Positions 1 to 7,372 of a stretch of DNA of 34,925 nucleotides are shown here, piece by piece. This stretch comes from an uncultured Demequina sp. (GTDB lineage: Bacteria > Actinomycetota > Actinomycetes > Actinomycetales > Demequinaceae): positions 1 to 34,925 of the forward strand of contig CALALQ010000045.1 in NCBI GenBank assembly GCA_937925595.1. Direction: 5' to 3'. The notes beneath the pieces are model-generated. The model searched no databases and was not told the DNA's origin. It saw only the letters and a list, made by a program, of their open reading frames with translations. Position 1 is the first letter of the stretch, and each line of letters begins with the position of its first letter. A program made the position numbers and the translations under genes.

Positions 1-1
1 G

Positions 2-658
2 ACCGACCTCGTGTCCGAGGCCGACCACGCCGCCGAGCACCTGATCCGCGAGCGGATCGCGGCGGCGCGGCCGGACGACGGCGTGCTGGGGGAGGAGGGC
101 GGCGACAGCGCGGGCACGAGCGGCGTGCGCTGGGTCGTCGACCCGCTCGACGGCACGGTCAACTTCCTCTTCGGCGTGCCGCAGTGGGCGGTGTCGATCG
201 CGGCCGAGGACGCCTCGGGGACGCTGGTCGGCGTGGTCTACGACGCCGAGCGCGACGAGTTGTTCTCCGCCGTGCGGGGCGAGGAGGCGACGCTCGACGG
301 GCGCCCGATCCGCGGCTCCTCCAAGGAGGACCTGGCGACCGCGCTGGTCGGCACGGGCTTCGGCTACGACGCCGAGGTGCGCCGCGCACAGGCCGCGGTG
401 GTGGCGCGGCTGCTGCCCGAGGTGCGCGACGTGCGCCGCTTCGGCGCGGCCGCGATCGACCTCGTGTGGACCGCGTGCGGGCGCCTGGACGCCTACTACG
501 AGCACGGCCTGAACCCGTGGGATCTGGCCGCGGGCGGGCTGATCTGCGAGTGCGCGGGCCTTCAGGTGCGGCCGCTGGAGCCGGTCGGGCCGTCCGCTCC
601 GGGCGTGGTCGTCGGGCCGTCCCGGCTCGTTGACGCGCTCATGGCGCACCTGGCCTGA
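2..658 (+). CDS. Inositol monophosphatase family protein (5' end outside window)
   Basis: This is a Mg2+-dependent sugar-phosphate phosphatase of the inositol monophosphatase/FIG superfamily; its likely substrate is inositol phosphate or another sugar phosphate or nucleotide in the cytoplasm. Visible motifs are GEEGG, the metal-binding block DPLDGT followed by NF, and the C-terminal WDLAAGGLI block that supplies the last metal-ligand aspartate. The family usually has about 250-270 residues and an N-terminal stretch with TDLVSEAD. The codons just inside the window read TDLVSEAD in frame, so the gene continues upstream and the GTG at 11 is not the true start. The family call is firm; the substrate cannot be read from sequence. 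Confidence 0.93.
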   Translation, partial: TDLVSEADHAAEHLIRERIAAARPDDGVLGEEGGDSAGTSGVRWVVDPLDGTVNFLFGVPQWAVSIAAEDASGTLVGVVYDAERDELFSAVRGEEATLDGRPIRGSSKEDLATALVGTGFGYDAEVRRAQAAVVARLLPEVRDVRRFGAAAIDLVWTACGRLDAYYEHGLNPWDLAAGGLICECAGLQVRPLEPVGPSAPGVVVGPSRLVDALMAHLA

Positions 659-687
659 TTCGCTCCCGCCGTGGGTATGGCACCGGC

Positions 688-930
688 ATGCTCATCGCCG
701 GTGTCATCGTCCTCTGCATCGTCATCCTGGTGCTCGCCTTCCTGTTCCCGAAGCTGTCGCATCATCCGCAGCGCGGGTCCCAGAAGGCGTTCGGGATGGG
801 AAGCCGCGGCGCGAGCAAGGCCCCTGGCCCGCTCGGCCGCTGGTTCAGCAAGCCGTTCAACTCCTCCAGCAAGGCGGTCGGCAAGTCCGGCGCCGCGGGC
901 CGCAAGGGCCGCGGGAAGATGCCGTTCTAG
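688..930 (+). CDS. Small single-pass membrane protein, unknown function
   Basis: 80 residues. Residues 1-22 form one strongly hydrophobic helix at the very N-terminus. They are followed by a basic, Gly/Ser/Lys-rich tail ending GRGKMPF, so the protein is probably anchored in the membrane with a positively charged cytoplasmic tail. The ATG at 688 is chosen because the hydrophobic segment starts there; no strong Shine-Dalgarno is visible. The stop ends at 930, two bases from the 3' end of the convergent tRNA-Leu gene. The look is that of small lineage-restricted actinobacterial proteins. I do not know a function, and codon use resembles the neighbours. Confidence 0.7.
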   Translation: MLIAGVIVLCIVILVLAFLFPKLSHHPQRGSQKAFGMGSRGASKAPGPLGRWFSKPFNSSSKAVGKSGAAGRKGRGKMPF

Positions 931-931
931 G

Positions 932-1014
932 TGCCCAGGGCGGGACTCGAACCCGCACCCCCTTTCGGAGAGAGGTTTTTGAGACCTCCGCGTCTGCCAT
1001 TCCGCCACCTGGGC
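932..1014 (-). tRNA. tRNA-Leu (anticodon CAA)
   Basis: The minus strand folds as a class II tRNA. The acceptor stem GCCCAGG pairs with CCTGGGC. The anticodon loop is CTCAAAA between GAGGT and ACCTC, giving anticodon CAA (reads UUG). There is a long variable arm and a T-arm with GGTTCGAGTCC. The discriminator is A and the CCA tail is not encoded. It lies 16 bp after the stop of the MFS gene on the same strand and abuts the end of the convergent small membrane-protein gene. Confidence 0.96.
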
Positions 1015-1030
1015 CGTGGGGGCGCTTATC

Positions 1031-2182
1031 TTAGGCGCGCCAGACGCACACGGCCGCCAGCGCGACGAGCGCCGCGATCGTGGCCGCCATCGGCACCGCC
1101 GTGTGCTCGCCCGCGAGCCCGACGAGCGGTGCCGCCGCCGCGCCGAGCAAAAACTGGCTCGTGCCCAGCAGCGCGGACGCCGAGCCGGCGTTGCGCGGGT
1201 GGTCGGCGAGCGCCAGCGCGGTGGCGTTCGGGCCCACGAGCCCGATGCTCGAGACGAGCAGGAAGAACCCGAGCAGCAGCGGCGCGACGGGCCAGTCGAG
1301 CAGGACCGTGGCGAGGATCAGCGCCGCGCCCGCGCCGCCCGTCGCCACTCCCGCCCGCAGCAGCTGAGCGGGGCGCGCGCGGCCGATCAGGCGGCGGCTG
1401 AGGTAGGAGGCGGCGAGGATGCCCGCGCCGTTGAGCGCGAACACGAGCGAGAACGCCTGCTCGCTGATGCCGTGGATCGTCTGCAGCACGAACGGCGAGC
1501 CGGCGATGTAGCCGAACATCGCGGCCATCATCAGCCCGCTGCACAGCGTGAGCGCGGCGAAGCGGCGGTCGCGCAGCAGCGCGCGCAGGTCCGCCTTCTC
1601 GCGCGGGCCGGGCGCCAGCGACTCGGGCAGCGCGACCGCGGCCGCGAGCAGCAGCAGCGTGCCGATCACGGCCAGCACGACGAACACGCCCTTCCACGAG
1701 GTGAAGGCGAGGATCTGCGCGCCCCAGACCGGTGCGAGGATCGGCGCGAGGCCGTTGACGAGCATCAGCGACGAGAACATCCGCGCGGACGCGTCGCCGC
1801 TGTAGAGGTCGCGCACGACGGCCCGGCCGATCACGATCCCGGCCGCGCCGCCCGCGCCCTGCAGGAAGCGCAGGGCGATCAGCACGCCGATCGAGGGCGC
1901 GATCGCGCACGCCAGCGAAGCGGCGGCGAACAGCGCCGAGCCGAGCAGCACGGGCGTGCGCCGGCCCATCCGGTCGCTGAGCGGGCCGGCGACGAGCTGG
2001 CCGAGCGCGAGGCCGGCCAGGCACGCGGTGAGCGAGAGCTGGGTCGCCGAGGTGGAGGCCGTGAGGTCGGCTCCGAGCTGCGGCAGCCCGGGCAGGTACA
2101 TGTCCAGCGACAGCGGCCCGACGGCGGAGAGCCCACCGAGCAGCAGGGCCAGGCTCAGGGCGGAGCGGGTCTGTGTCTGCAC
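1031..2182 (-). CDS. Bcr/CflA-type multidrug efflux MFS transporter
   Basis: 383 residues, typical for the Bcr/CflA branch of the major facilitator superfamily, which exports drugs such as bicyclomycin and chloramphenicol with proton antiport at the cytoplasmic membrane. About 12 hydrophobic segments are visible. The N-terminal block PLSLDMYLPGLPQL is characteristic of Bcr/CflA. The loop 2-3 signature is GPLSDRMGRRTPVL, and FLQGAGGA follows in helix 4. It lies 64 bp downstream of an AraC-type regulator gene on the same strand, so the two are probably cotranscribed or the regulator controls the pump. The exported compound is unknown. Translation starts at the ATG at 2182. Confidence 0.93.
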   Translation of the reverse strand: MQTQTRSALSLALLLGGLSAVGPLSLDMYLPGLPQLGADLTASTSATQLSLTACLAGLALGQLVAGPLSDRMGRRTPVLLGSALFAAASLACAIAPSIGVLIALRFLQGAGGAAGIVIGRAVVRDLYSGDASARMFSSLMLVNGLAPILAPVWGAQILAFTSWKGVFVVLAVIGTLLLLAAAVALPESLAPGPREKADLRALLRDRRFAALTLCSGLMMAAMFGYIAGSPFVLQTIHGISEQAFSLVFALNGAGILAASYLSRRLIGRARPAQLLRAGVATGGAGAALILATVLLDWPVAPLLLGFFLLVSSIGLVGPNATALALADHPRNAGSASALLGTSQFLLGAAAAPLVGLAGEHTAVPMAATIAALVALAAVCVWRA

Positions 2183-2246
2183 GCGGACATCATCGGACCG
2201 CGCGGTCCGTTCCGGTATGGCGCGCCCGCACGGATGTATGGACTTT

Positions 2247-3071
2247 TCAGCGCGCGCGGTAAGCGGAGGGCGCCTGGCCGTACGCGCGGCGGAACGCGCG
2301 CGAGAAGTACAGCCGATCGGCGAACCCGACCCGGTACGCGATCTCGCCGACGTCGAGGTCGCTGAAGCGCAGCAGCCGGGCGGCCTCGAGCAGGACCCGC
2401 TCGCGCACGAGCTCCTTCGTGCCCTTGCCCGTCAGCGCCCGTAGCGCGCGGGTGAGCGCGGGCTGGGGGACGGCGAGCACCTCGGCGTAGTGGGCGGCGT
2501 CGTGGTGGCGGGTGAAGTCGCGCTCGAGCACACGGGTGAAGCGGCGGAACAGCTGGGTGTCGGCGTCGTCGCGCTCCGGGCCCGCGTCGTACCAGCGCTC
2601 CAGCCACAGCAGCAGCGTGAGCAGCAGGTGGCGGACGATCTCGTCGCGGCGGCCGTCGCTCGCGCGGCGCGCCTCGCCCTCGATCGCGTCCATGACCGCC
2701 TGGACCGCGGCGGCGTCCTGGACGCGGATCGTGCGCGTGCCGCGCGACGCGAGCAGCCACGCCGGGTCGGCGCGGGCAGTGGGCCCCGTGTGCAGCAGCT
2801 CGTCGCCGAAACGGATGACCGCGCCGTGGAAGCCCGCGGCCCGCTCGAACACGTGGACCTGGCCGCGGCCGACGATCGTCACCGTGCCGGGCTCGACCGG
2901 GAACGGCTCGCCGTCGATCAGGTGGTGCCCGGCGCCGGCGGCGGTCCAGAACAGCTCGTGGAAGTCGTGCCGGTGCGGCTGCCGCGGGTCTGTGATGCCG
3001 TGGTCCTCGAAGCGCTCGACCTCGAACGGCTCGGGGCCGAGGGGGTCGATCTCAAGCCGGGGCGGGCTCAC
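2247..3071 (-). CDS. AraC-family transcriptional regulator
   Basis: 274 residues. The N-terminal half looks like a cupin effector-binding domain (HRHDFHELFW around residues 34-43, then a PGTVTIVG turn). The C-terminal hundred residues carry two helix-turn-helix units typical of AraC/XylS: VLEAARLL, then VGEIAYRVGFADRLYFSRAFRR, then APSAYRAR at the end. It presumably binds DNA and controls the adjacent efflux pump gene, which is an inference from position and strand. The GTG start at 3071 overlaps the end of the preceding membrane-protein gene by 20 bp, indicating translational coupling. The ligand is unknown. Confidence 0.92.
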   Translation of the reverse strand: MSPPRLEIDPLGPEPFEVERFEDHGITDPRQPHRHDFHELFWTAAGAGHHLIDGEPFPVEPGTVTIVGRGQVHVFERAAGFHGAVIRFGDELLHTGPTARADPAWLLASRGTRTIRVQDAAAVQAVMDAIEGEARRASDGRRDEIVRHLLLTLLLWLERWYDAGPERDDADTQLFRRFTRVLERDFTRHHDAAHYAEVLAVPQPALTRALRALTGKGTKELVRERVLLEAARLLRFSDLDVGEIAYRVGFADRLYFSRAFRRAYGQAPSAYRAR

Positions 3072-3516
3072 GCCGCCGCTCGACCTCGACGTTCCACTTC
3101 TGGCGGAAGCCGATCGCCGCGCTGAGGATCAGCGCGGCCTGCAGGATCACCAGCAGCGCGCAGAGCAGGCCGAGCACGCTGGAGGAGATCGCCGGGTCCG
3201 TAAACCCGTCCTGGGCGCGGTCGAACCAGGCGGGCGCGGCGACCGCGCCGAAGATGCCGAGGATCACGGCCATCGCCGCGACCAGCATCAGCACGCCGCG
3301 GCTCCAGCGCGCGACGAACAGCGCCAGGACGACGTAAAGGGCGATGAACGCGAGCTGGACGCCGCGGGCGCCCTCGATCGTGTCCCAGCCGCCGAGCGAG
3401 ACCAGCAGCACGATCGCCGCCGACGCGAGCAGCAGCACGATGGTCACGAGGCGGGCAAGCTGCGACGACGGCTTGCTGCGGTTGGGGTGCTCGATCACCA
3501 CGTCGTCGTCGGCCAT
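3052..3516 (-). CDS. Four-helix membrane protein, unknown function
   Basis: 154 residues with four clear hydrophobic helices (about 24-45, 55-70, 73-95 and 112-137), short loops, and charged cytoplasmic ends (N-terminus MADDDVV, C-terminus VERRREP). It is an integral membrane protein with no recognisable catalytic motif. It is the first gene of a leftward cluster with the AraC regulator and MFS pump, overlapping the regulator start by 20 bp. The ATG at 3516 is the only reasonable start, with a weak Shine-Dalgarno. I do not recognise the family. Confidence 0.75.
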   Translation of the reverse strand: MADDDVVIEHPNRSKPSSQLARLVTIVLLLASAAIVLLVSLGGWDTIEGARGVQLAFIALYVVLALFVARWSRGVLMLVAAMAVILGIFGAVAAPAWFDRAQDGFTDPAISSSVLGLLCALLVILQAALILSAAIGFRQKWNVEVERRREPAPA

Positions 3517-3537
3517 GACGGCGCGACCATAGCGCGA

Positions 3538-3565
3538 GGGGCGGGCGGCTTGCGCCGCCCGCCCC
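3538..3565 (-). terminator. Strong GC hairpin downstream of the S8 peptidase gene
   Basis: A perfect 12-bp stem (GGGGCGGGCGGC paired with GCCGCCCGCCCC) with a 4-base loop TTGC. It sits 43 bp beyond the peptidase stop codon and just upstream of the next leftward gene. There is no T-tract, as is common for actinobacterial terminators. It is symmetrical and could act on either strand, but only the minus strand has a gene ending here. Confidence 0.7.
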
Positions 3566-3608
3566 TGGCGTGGCGTTCAGTTCTTGCGACCCCAGCTGGC
3601 GCGGCCTC

Positions 3609-5282
3609 TCACTGGACCGCCTCCGGGTCGTCCGTGGGGATCGGGGCGTCCAGCGACCCGGTGTCCTCCGCCGCCTCGACCGCCTCGGCGTACTCGGCGG
3701 CCTCGACGCTGGCGTCCTCGCCCGCGCTCGACCAGGTCGAACGCGACCACGTGGAGCGCTGCGGGTCGATCGCGCCGCCCATCGCCAGGCAGGTGCCGCA
3801 CGACCAGGTCGAGCGAGCCCACGAGGCGTTCAGCGCGCCCGGGGCGGCGCTCCAGGTGGAGCGCGTCCACTGGCTCAGGTCCCGGCCGGCGCGGGCCGCG
3901 AGCTGGATCAGCTGGTTCGCCACCAGGCCGGCGTTGACCGCCGGCACCTGCTGCGTCGGCGTGATCAGCGCGCGCTCGACGTCGATCATGCCCGTGCCGG
4001 GCCGGTTGCCCGGGGCCGGCTTGTCGGTGCCCATCAGCAGCGCCTTGACCTGGTTCGGGGTCAGGGTCGGGCGGGCCTGCAGGAGCAGCGCGGCCGCGCC
4101 GGCGACCACCGGGGCCGCCATCGACGTGCCGCCGGCCTTGAAGTACTGGCCGCCGATCGCGCAGTTCGGGCACATGGCCTGGAAGGCGCTGCCCGGCGCG
4201 AGCACGGAGACCATGTGCGCGCCCGGGGCGACGACCTCCGGCTTGACCACGCCGTCCTGCGTCACGCCGTGGCTCGACCACTCGGCCCGGCCGTTGCCGG
4301 CGGTCTCGTCGACGCCGCCGACCGAGATCACGAACGGGTCGTTGGCGGGGGCGTACTGGACCGCGTCGGCCGCGCTGCCGCGGTTGCCGGCGGCGACGAC
4401 CACGACGATGCCCTTCTGCCACGCGTACTCGACGGCCGCGTCCAGCGGGTCGGTCTTATAGGACTGCGGCGTGTCCGCGGCGAGCGACAGGTTCAGTACG
4501 CGGAGGTTGAACTGCGCCTTGTGGTCGACGGCGAACGCGATCCCGTTGATCACGTCCAGCACGGTCGAGTTGCCCGCCTCGTCGGACGCCTTGATCGCGA
4601 TGATGTTCGCGCCCGGCGCCATGCCGAAGTAGCGGCCCTTGGCCGGGTCGCCGGGGCGGCGGTGGCCGGAGTCGCCGGCGATGATGCCCGCGACGTGCGT
4701 GCCGTGGCCGAACCCGTCGCCCGGCGTGGTGGCGCCCGGTGCGGTGATCACGTTGGCGACGATGCGCGAGTTGCCCGCGGCGTCCGTGAAGTCCGGCTGG
4801 TCGCCGGCGATCCCCGTGTCGATCACGCCGACACCCACGCCCGCGCCCGTGAACCCGCGCGCCCACACCTTGTCGGCGCGGGTCGTCTTCGGGTACGACG
4901 TGGCCAGCGGGGCCGGGCCCAGCGCCGTGCTGTGCACGCGCGTGTTGAGCGTGAGGCCGACGACCTTCTTGGACGCCGCGAGCGCCTTGGCCTGCTTGGC
5001 CGGCAGCTTGACCACGAGGCCGTGGATGAACGGGACCTGGCCCGTCACCTTGCCGCCGTGGGCCTTGACGAGCTTCTTCGCCGCGCGCTCGCCGAGCGTC
5101 GGCTTGAACTGGACGATCGCCTCGACCGTCCGCTTCGGCGTCGCCTTGGCGGCGATCGCGACGCGCGCCTGCGCGTTGGGCGCGGCCTGGGCCACCGGGC
5201 CGGCGACGGCGAACGGGGCCGCCATCGCCACCGCGGCGACGGCCAGCCGGCCACGCCGGCGATGCTTCGTCTTGTAGACCAT
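3609..5282 (-). CDS. Secreted S8 (subtilisin-like) serine peptidase with RSTWS-repeat tail
   Basis: 557 residues from the ATG at 5282, chosen because a perfect AAGGAGGTG lies 6 bases upstream and a signal peptide starts there (KTKHRRRGR, hydrophobic stretch, AQA-A cleavage near 33). Residues about 52-115 look like an I9 propeptide inhibitor. The catalytic triad is clear: Asp155 in GVIDTGIAG, His193 in FGHGTHVAG and Ser387 in GGTSMAAP; Asn300 in VAAGN forms the oxyanion hole. The tail (about 472-520) has four RSTWS-like units (WTRSTWS, WARSTWS, QRSTWSRSTWS), then an acidic end. Such tails are seen in actinobacterial subtilases, and their role is unknown. It is single-gene, leftward, and preceded by a probable c-di-GMP riboswitch. 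An upstream in-frame ATG at 5408 lies inside the riboswitch and is rejected. Confidence 0.95.
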   Translation of the reverse strand: MVYKTKHRRRGRLAVAAVAMAAPFAVAGPVAQAAPNAQARVAIAAKATPKRTVEAIVQFKPTLGERAAKKLVKAHGGKVTGQVPFIHGLVVKLPAKQAKALAASKKVVGLTLNTRVHSTALGPAPLATSYPKTTRADKVWARGFTGAGVGVGVIDTGIAGDQPDFTDAAGNSRIVANVITAPGATTPGDGFGHGTHVAGIIAGDSGHRRPGDPAKGRYFGMAPGANIIAIKASDEAGNSTVLDVINGIAFAVDHKAQFNLRVLNLSLAADTPQSYKTDPLDAAVEYAWQKGIVVVVAAGNRGSAADAVQYAPANDPFVISVGGVDETAGNGRAEWSSHGVTQDGVVKPEVVAPGAHMVSVLAPGSAFQAMCPNCAIGGQYFKAGGTSMAAPVVAGAAALLLQARPTLTPNQVKALLMGTDKPAPGNRPGTGMIDVERALITPTQQVPAVNAGLVANQLIQLAARAGRDLSQWTRSTWSAAPGALNASWARSTWSCGTCLAMGGAIDPQRSTWSRSTWSSAGEDASVEAAEYAEAVEAAEDTGSLDAPIPTDDPEAVQ

Positions 5283-5288
5283 GCAGGG

Positions 5289-5297
5289 CACCTCCTT
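5289..5297 (-). promoter_or_regulatory. Ribosome binding site of the S8 peptidase
   Basis: AAGGAGGTG on the minus strand, six bases before the ATG at 5282. It is an almost perfect anti-16S match and decides the start. Just upstream (5303-5328) a bulged hairpin, ACTT(T)CCAA pairing with TTGGAAGT, lies between aptamer and ribosome site and could be the expression platform. Confidence 0.85.
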
Positions 5298-5325
5298 GTG
5301 CCACTTCCAAATCAATCCCTTGGAA

Positions 5326-5405
5326 AGTCGGCGGCCGAGCCATCTCTCGTGGGTACGAGAGACCTCTGGCTTTGCGTCCCCGCCTCGCGACGGGTTTGCC
5401 TTTCT
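5326..5405 (-). promoter_or_regulatory. Probable class I cyclic di-GMP (GEMM) riboswitch aptamer
   Basis: The minus strand carries the hallmark GEMM core. It reads GAGAAAGGCAAACC, then a short stem closed by a GCGA tetraloop, then GGGACGCAAAGCC, then a second arm (8-bp stem TCTCTCGT/ACGAGAGA with a 4-base loop), then GATGGC and a GC-rich closing strand. Order, spacing and the two invariant blocks match the class I family, known to bind c-di-GMP and, in one variant, cGAMP. The base before CAAACC is G, which fits the c-di-GMP version by my manual alignment. It lies in the 5' leader of the secreted peptidase, so export of that enzyme is probably tied to second-messenger level. A further perfect hairpin (AACCCTG/CAGGGTT, 5407-5425) precedes it. 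Confidence 0.82.
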
Positions 5406-5467
5406 CAACCCTGTTGCTCAGGGTTTCGGCACAAAGGCGGAGGTGTTGAGCGTGTTGGACGCTCGTT

Positions 5468-5473
5468 CTAGTG
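5468..5473. repeat. Possible target duplication CTAGTG, left copy
   Basis: CTAGTG at the left edge of the accessory region is repeated at 33281-33286, exactly at the 3' end of tRNA-Leu(UAG). The internal junction at 19134-19140 reads CCAGGTG. The repeat fits a target or crossover core but is short, so chance is possible. Confidence 0.45.
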
Positions 5474-5573
5474 GGAGAGATCCAAGAAGTCGCTTCAGGT
5501 TTGCAAATCGCGGTCTGCAGGCGCTCGATCACGACTGCCCCACACACGTGCCGACTGGCGATCAACACACCGG
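5473..5573. repeat. Left end (LE1) of the tRNA-Leu-associated element
   Basis: GGGAGAGATCCAAGAAGT begins a block of about 100 bp that recurs at 19140-19238 with roughly 70% identity by eye, sharing the internal blocks TGCAAATCGCGGTC and CCCACACACGTGCCGAC. A divergent third copy is at 16646-16733. The outer TCCAAGAAGT is inverted relative to the ACTTCTTGGA of the right ends at 19106 and 33253, so the element has imperfect terminal inverted repeats. Confidence 0.7.
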
Positions 5574-5883
5574 CTTTGCAGCACGGAGCCGTCGTGAGGT
5601 GTCCAGCGGCATGATCGCAGGTGGAGAAGCGGATTTCTTGGTCTGAGTGACCCTGCAACGCTGTGCCGCGGCTTGCGATCCGTCTGCTCGGCGTGCGGCT
5701 CGTGCTGGTCCTTGGGGCAGTGAAGACCGCCCTTGCTGCGCGGTGGGCAGGGACATTGAGCCGCGTCCGCTCTGCACGCAGGCGCTGAGCGGATTTCGCT
5801 ACACGGCGGCTGGTCGGACGCGCCATTCTGCGCGCCCGGCAAGAGTTCAAGCGGTGATGACCTTCTGCGCCTGACGGTTTCGG
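5574..5883. other. Gene-free stretch after LE1
   Basis: About 310 bp between the left-end repeat and the stop of the 292-residue gene. Open frames exist on both strands but show no protein-like composition, ribosome site or recognisable motif. I see nothing else in it. Confidence 0.5.
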
Positions 5884-6762
5884 TCAGTCGATATCGAGTT
5901 GCTCGACTTCGAATGGGATCTCGTCATGGGAGAGCACGACGGTGGCCTGGACTTCGGTGACGTCGTGGAAGTTCGGGATGACGGAGTAGTCGCCGGCGCG
6001 CGTGAAGTGGTTGAGCGTCTTGCTGAGGCGGTTGCGGACCGCGCTGACATCTTCCGCAGAGACTTTGTGTAGTTCGCGGCGTTTCGGGTCCATCAGCAGC
6101 AACAGGCTGCAGTAGCTCTTGCCGGGCGACCAGCGCAAACCGATATAGACGACTGAGGAGAATACGCCGGCGAAGCCCTCTTTCTGGCGCACCCGCTTCA
6201 ACGCGCTTTCGATCGGTCGGATCACCTGCCGTTCGATCTCGTCGGGAAAAGGCTTGCGTCCGAAGCGGTCTCCGAGGAAGTTGAGAAGGTCCTCGCGTTT
6301 GGGGTCGGTGAGCGGGCACGGGATCCGCTCGATGTGCTGGGAGAGCAGCGCAGTCTTTTCGAGGCTTGAGAGGACGCGCATGTCAACGACGAGGGTGTCG
6401 TGATGCTCGTGGCCCTCGACGGCTGGGTAGGCGAAAAAGCGCGTACTCATGCCGTCGGCTGCTTCGCGGTAAGTGGCCTCGTCCACCTCGGTGAGCGGGG
6501 CGACGACGACGTAAGGCTCGATGTCGGGCATGCGTCTCAGATCGCAGTCTTGGGAGACGATGACGCATAGACCGCTGGGCAGTCGCGTCTCCATGGTCAT
6601 GACGGGTTCGTCGTGGGGGACTCCCGCGACCTCGTTCGGGTAGGACGGAGCATCCGGTGAGTACAAGCGGATGGACTTGGCGACGTCGAGCACGTCGCCC
6701 TGGTGAAGCTCCTTTACGAGCGCTTTGAGCGCGTCGGGATCCAGCTCGTGCGAAAGCCCCAC
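5884..6762 (-). CDS. Unknown 292-residue protein with a SQDCDLRR motif
   Basis: 292 residues from a GTG at 6762, which has GAGGAG seven bases upstream overlapping the stop of the MerR-like gene (11-bp gap), so the two are an operon. The sequence is soluble and protein-like. Near the N-terminus it has VIVSQDCDLRR followed by EPYVVVAPL, a motif I have seen in uncharacterised proteins of mobile regions, but I cannot name a function. The middle contains a long amphipathic stretch with many Arg/Lys (residues about 165-200). It occupies the variable slot between the element's left end and the 370-residue gene, the same slot that holds a TIR gene in element 2. A role in defence is therefore possible but unproven. 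Confidence 0.7.
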   Translation of the reverse strand: MGLSHELDPDALKALVKELHQGDVLDVAKSIRLYSPDAPSYPNEVAGVPHDEPVMTMETRLPSGLCVIVSQDCDLRRMPDIEPYVVVAPLTEVDEATYREAADGMSTRFFAYPAVEGHEHHDTLVVDMRVLSSLEKTALLSQHIERIPCPLTDPKREDLLNFLGDRFGRKPFPDEIERQVIRPIESALKRVRQKEGFAGVFSSVVYIGLRWSPGKSYCSLLLLMDPKRRELHKVSAEDVSAVRNRLSKTLNHFTRAGDYSVIPNFHDVTEVQATVVLSHDEIPFEVEQLDID

Positions 6763-6773
6763 CGGGCTACTCC

Positions 6774-7151
6774 TCAGACCTCGGCCCTGTGCCCGATCAC
6801 GAAACGGCTGGAGCCCTTGACACCGATGAAGGGGATCGGGGCCACGGTCTCGCCCTGAGCCGCGCTGGCTTCGGCGATCGACGCGCGGGTGATGCCCCGG
6901 CGGCGGCTACGGCCGCGACGCATCGGGGCAGTTGGCGCCTGCTCAGCCAGCCTCGGCGCCTGCTCGCCGTCCTCGAGCGGTTCGATCAAGCGCGACTTGG
7001 CCAAGTCCAGCGCGGCACGGACGTCTTCGAGCATGAAGCGACGATGACCACCGGGGGTCTCGACGAACGGGATCAGTCCGTCACGGGCGTAGGCGCGAAC
7101 GGTCCCTTCTGAGATATGGAACTCCTTGGCGATGTCGCTGCTCTTGAGCAT
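6774..7151 (-). CDS. MerR/BldC-like helix-turn-helix DNA-binding protein
   Basis: 125 residues from the ATG at 7151, chosen over an upstream start at 7184 because AGGAGA lies eight bases before it and the domain begins right there (MLKSSDIAKEF). The N-terminal winged helix has DIAKEFHISEGTVRAYARDG and then ETPGGHRRF and LEDVRAAL. This is the pattern of BldC-like and excisionase-like MerR-fold proteins that recognise DNA through GGHRRF. The C-terminal half is basic (MRRGRSRRR) and then ends in a short hydrophobic segment. It is coupled to the 292-residue gene, so it is either that gene's regulator or, given its place near the element end, an excisionase-like accessory factor. Confidence 0.85.
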   Translation of the reverse strand: MLKSSDIAKEFHISEGTVRAYARDGLIPFVETPGGHRRFMLEDVRAALDLAKSRLIEPLEDGEQAPRLAEQAPTAPMRRGRSRRRGITRASIAEASAAQGETVAPIPFIGVKGSSRFVIGHRAEV

Positions 7152-7330
7152 CTGGTGCGTCTCCTGTGCCGTGGCGTTTGGCAAGCTTGAGGGTACCCGG
7201 TTCCGGCGCCGGAAACAACGGTTTCAACGCTTTTTACGTTTCGGGCGGTTTTAGTCACCATATCGACGCAAGAGGGCGGGAGCTTGAAAGCGTATGGACG
7301 TACCCACCGACGCTCCGTAGCGCGACTGGC

Positions 7331-7361
7331 GGTCTGGCAGCAGACGAGCCGCGGCCAGACC
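7331..7361 (-). terminator. Conserved hairpin after 370-residue gene copy 1
   Basis: GGTCTGGC pairs with GCCAGACC across a 15-base loop, 11 bp past the stop of the minus-strand gene. Equivalent hairpins stand at 18223-18262 and 24503-24532 behind the other two copies, so the structure is conserved and is probably the gene's terminator. Confidence 0.65.
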
Positions 7362-7372
7362 ACTGGTTCGGC

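Noticed and set aside
933..960. tRNA-Leu(CAA) as the other attachment site of the island
   Set aside because: The shared GGGACTCGAACCC is the common T-arm of leucine tRNAs, and 1031-5400 is ordinary core sequence without element ends.
1016..2365. Long plus-strand open frame of 449 codons
   Set aside because: It is the antisense of the MFS gene, with Arg/Gln/His-rich composition typical of a GC-rich shadow frame and no domain.
5283..5408. Earlier start of the S8 peptidase at 5408
   Set aside because: The extra 42 codons lie within the riboswitch, and the ATG at 5282 has a perfect ribosome site plus a signal peptide.
3570..5471. Long plus-strand open frame of 633 codons over the peptidase gene
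   Set aside because: Antisense to the S8 peptidase with its clear catalytic triad; the composition is low-complexity Arg/Gly/Val.
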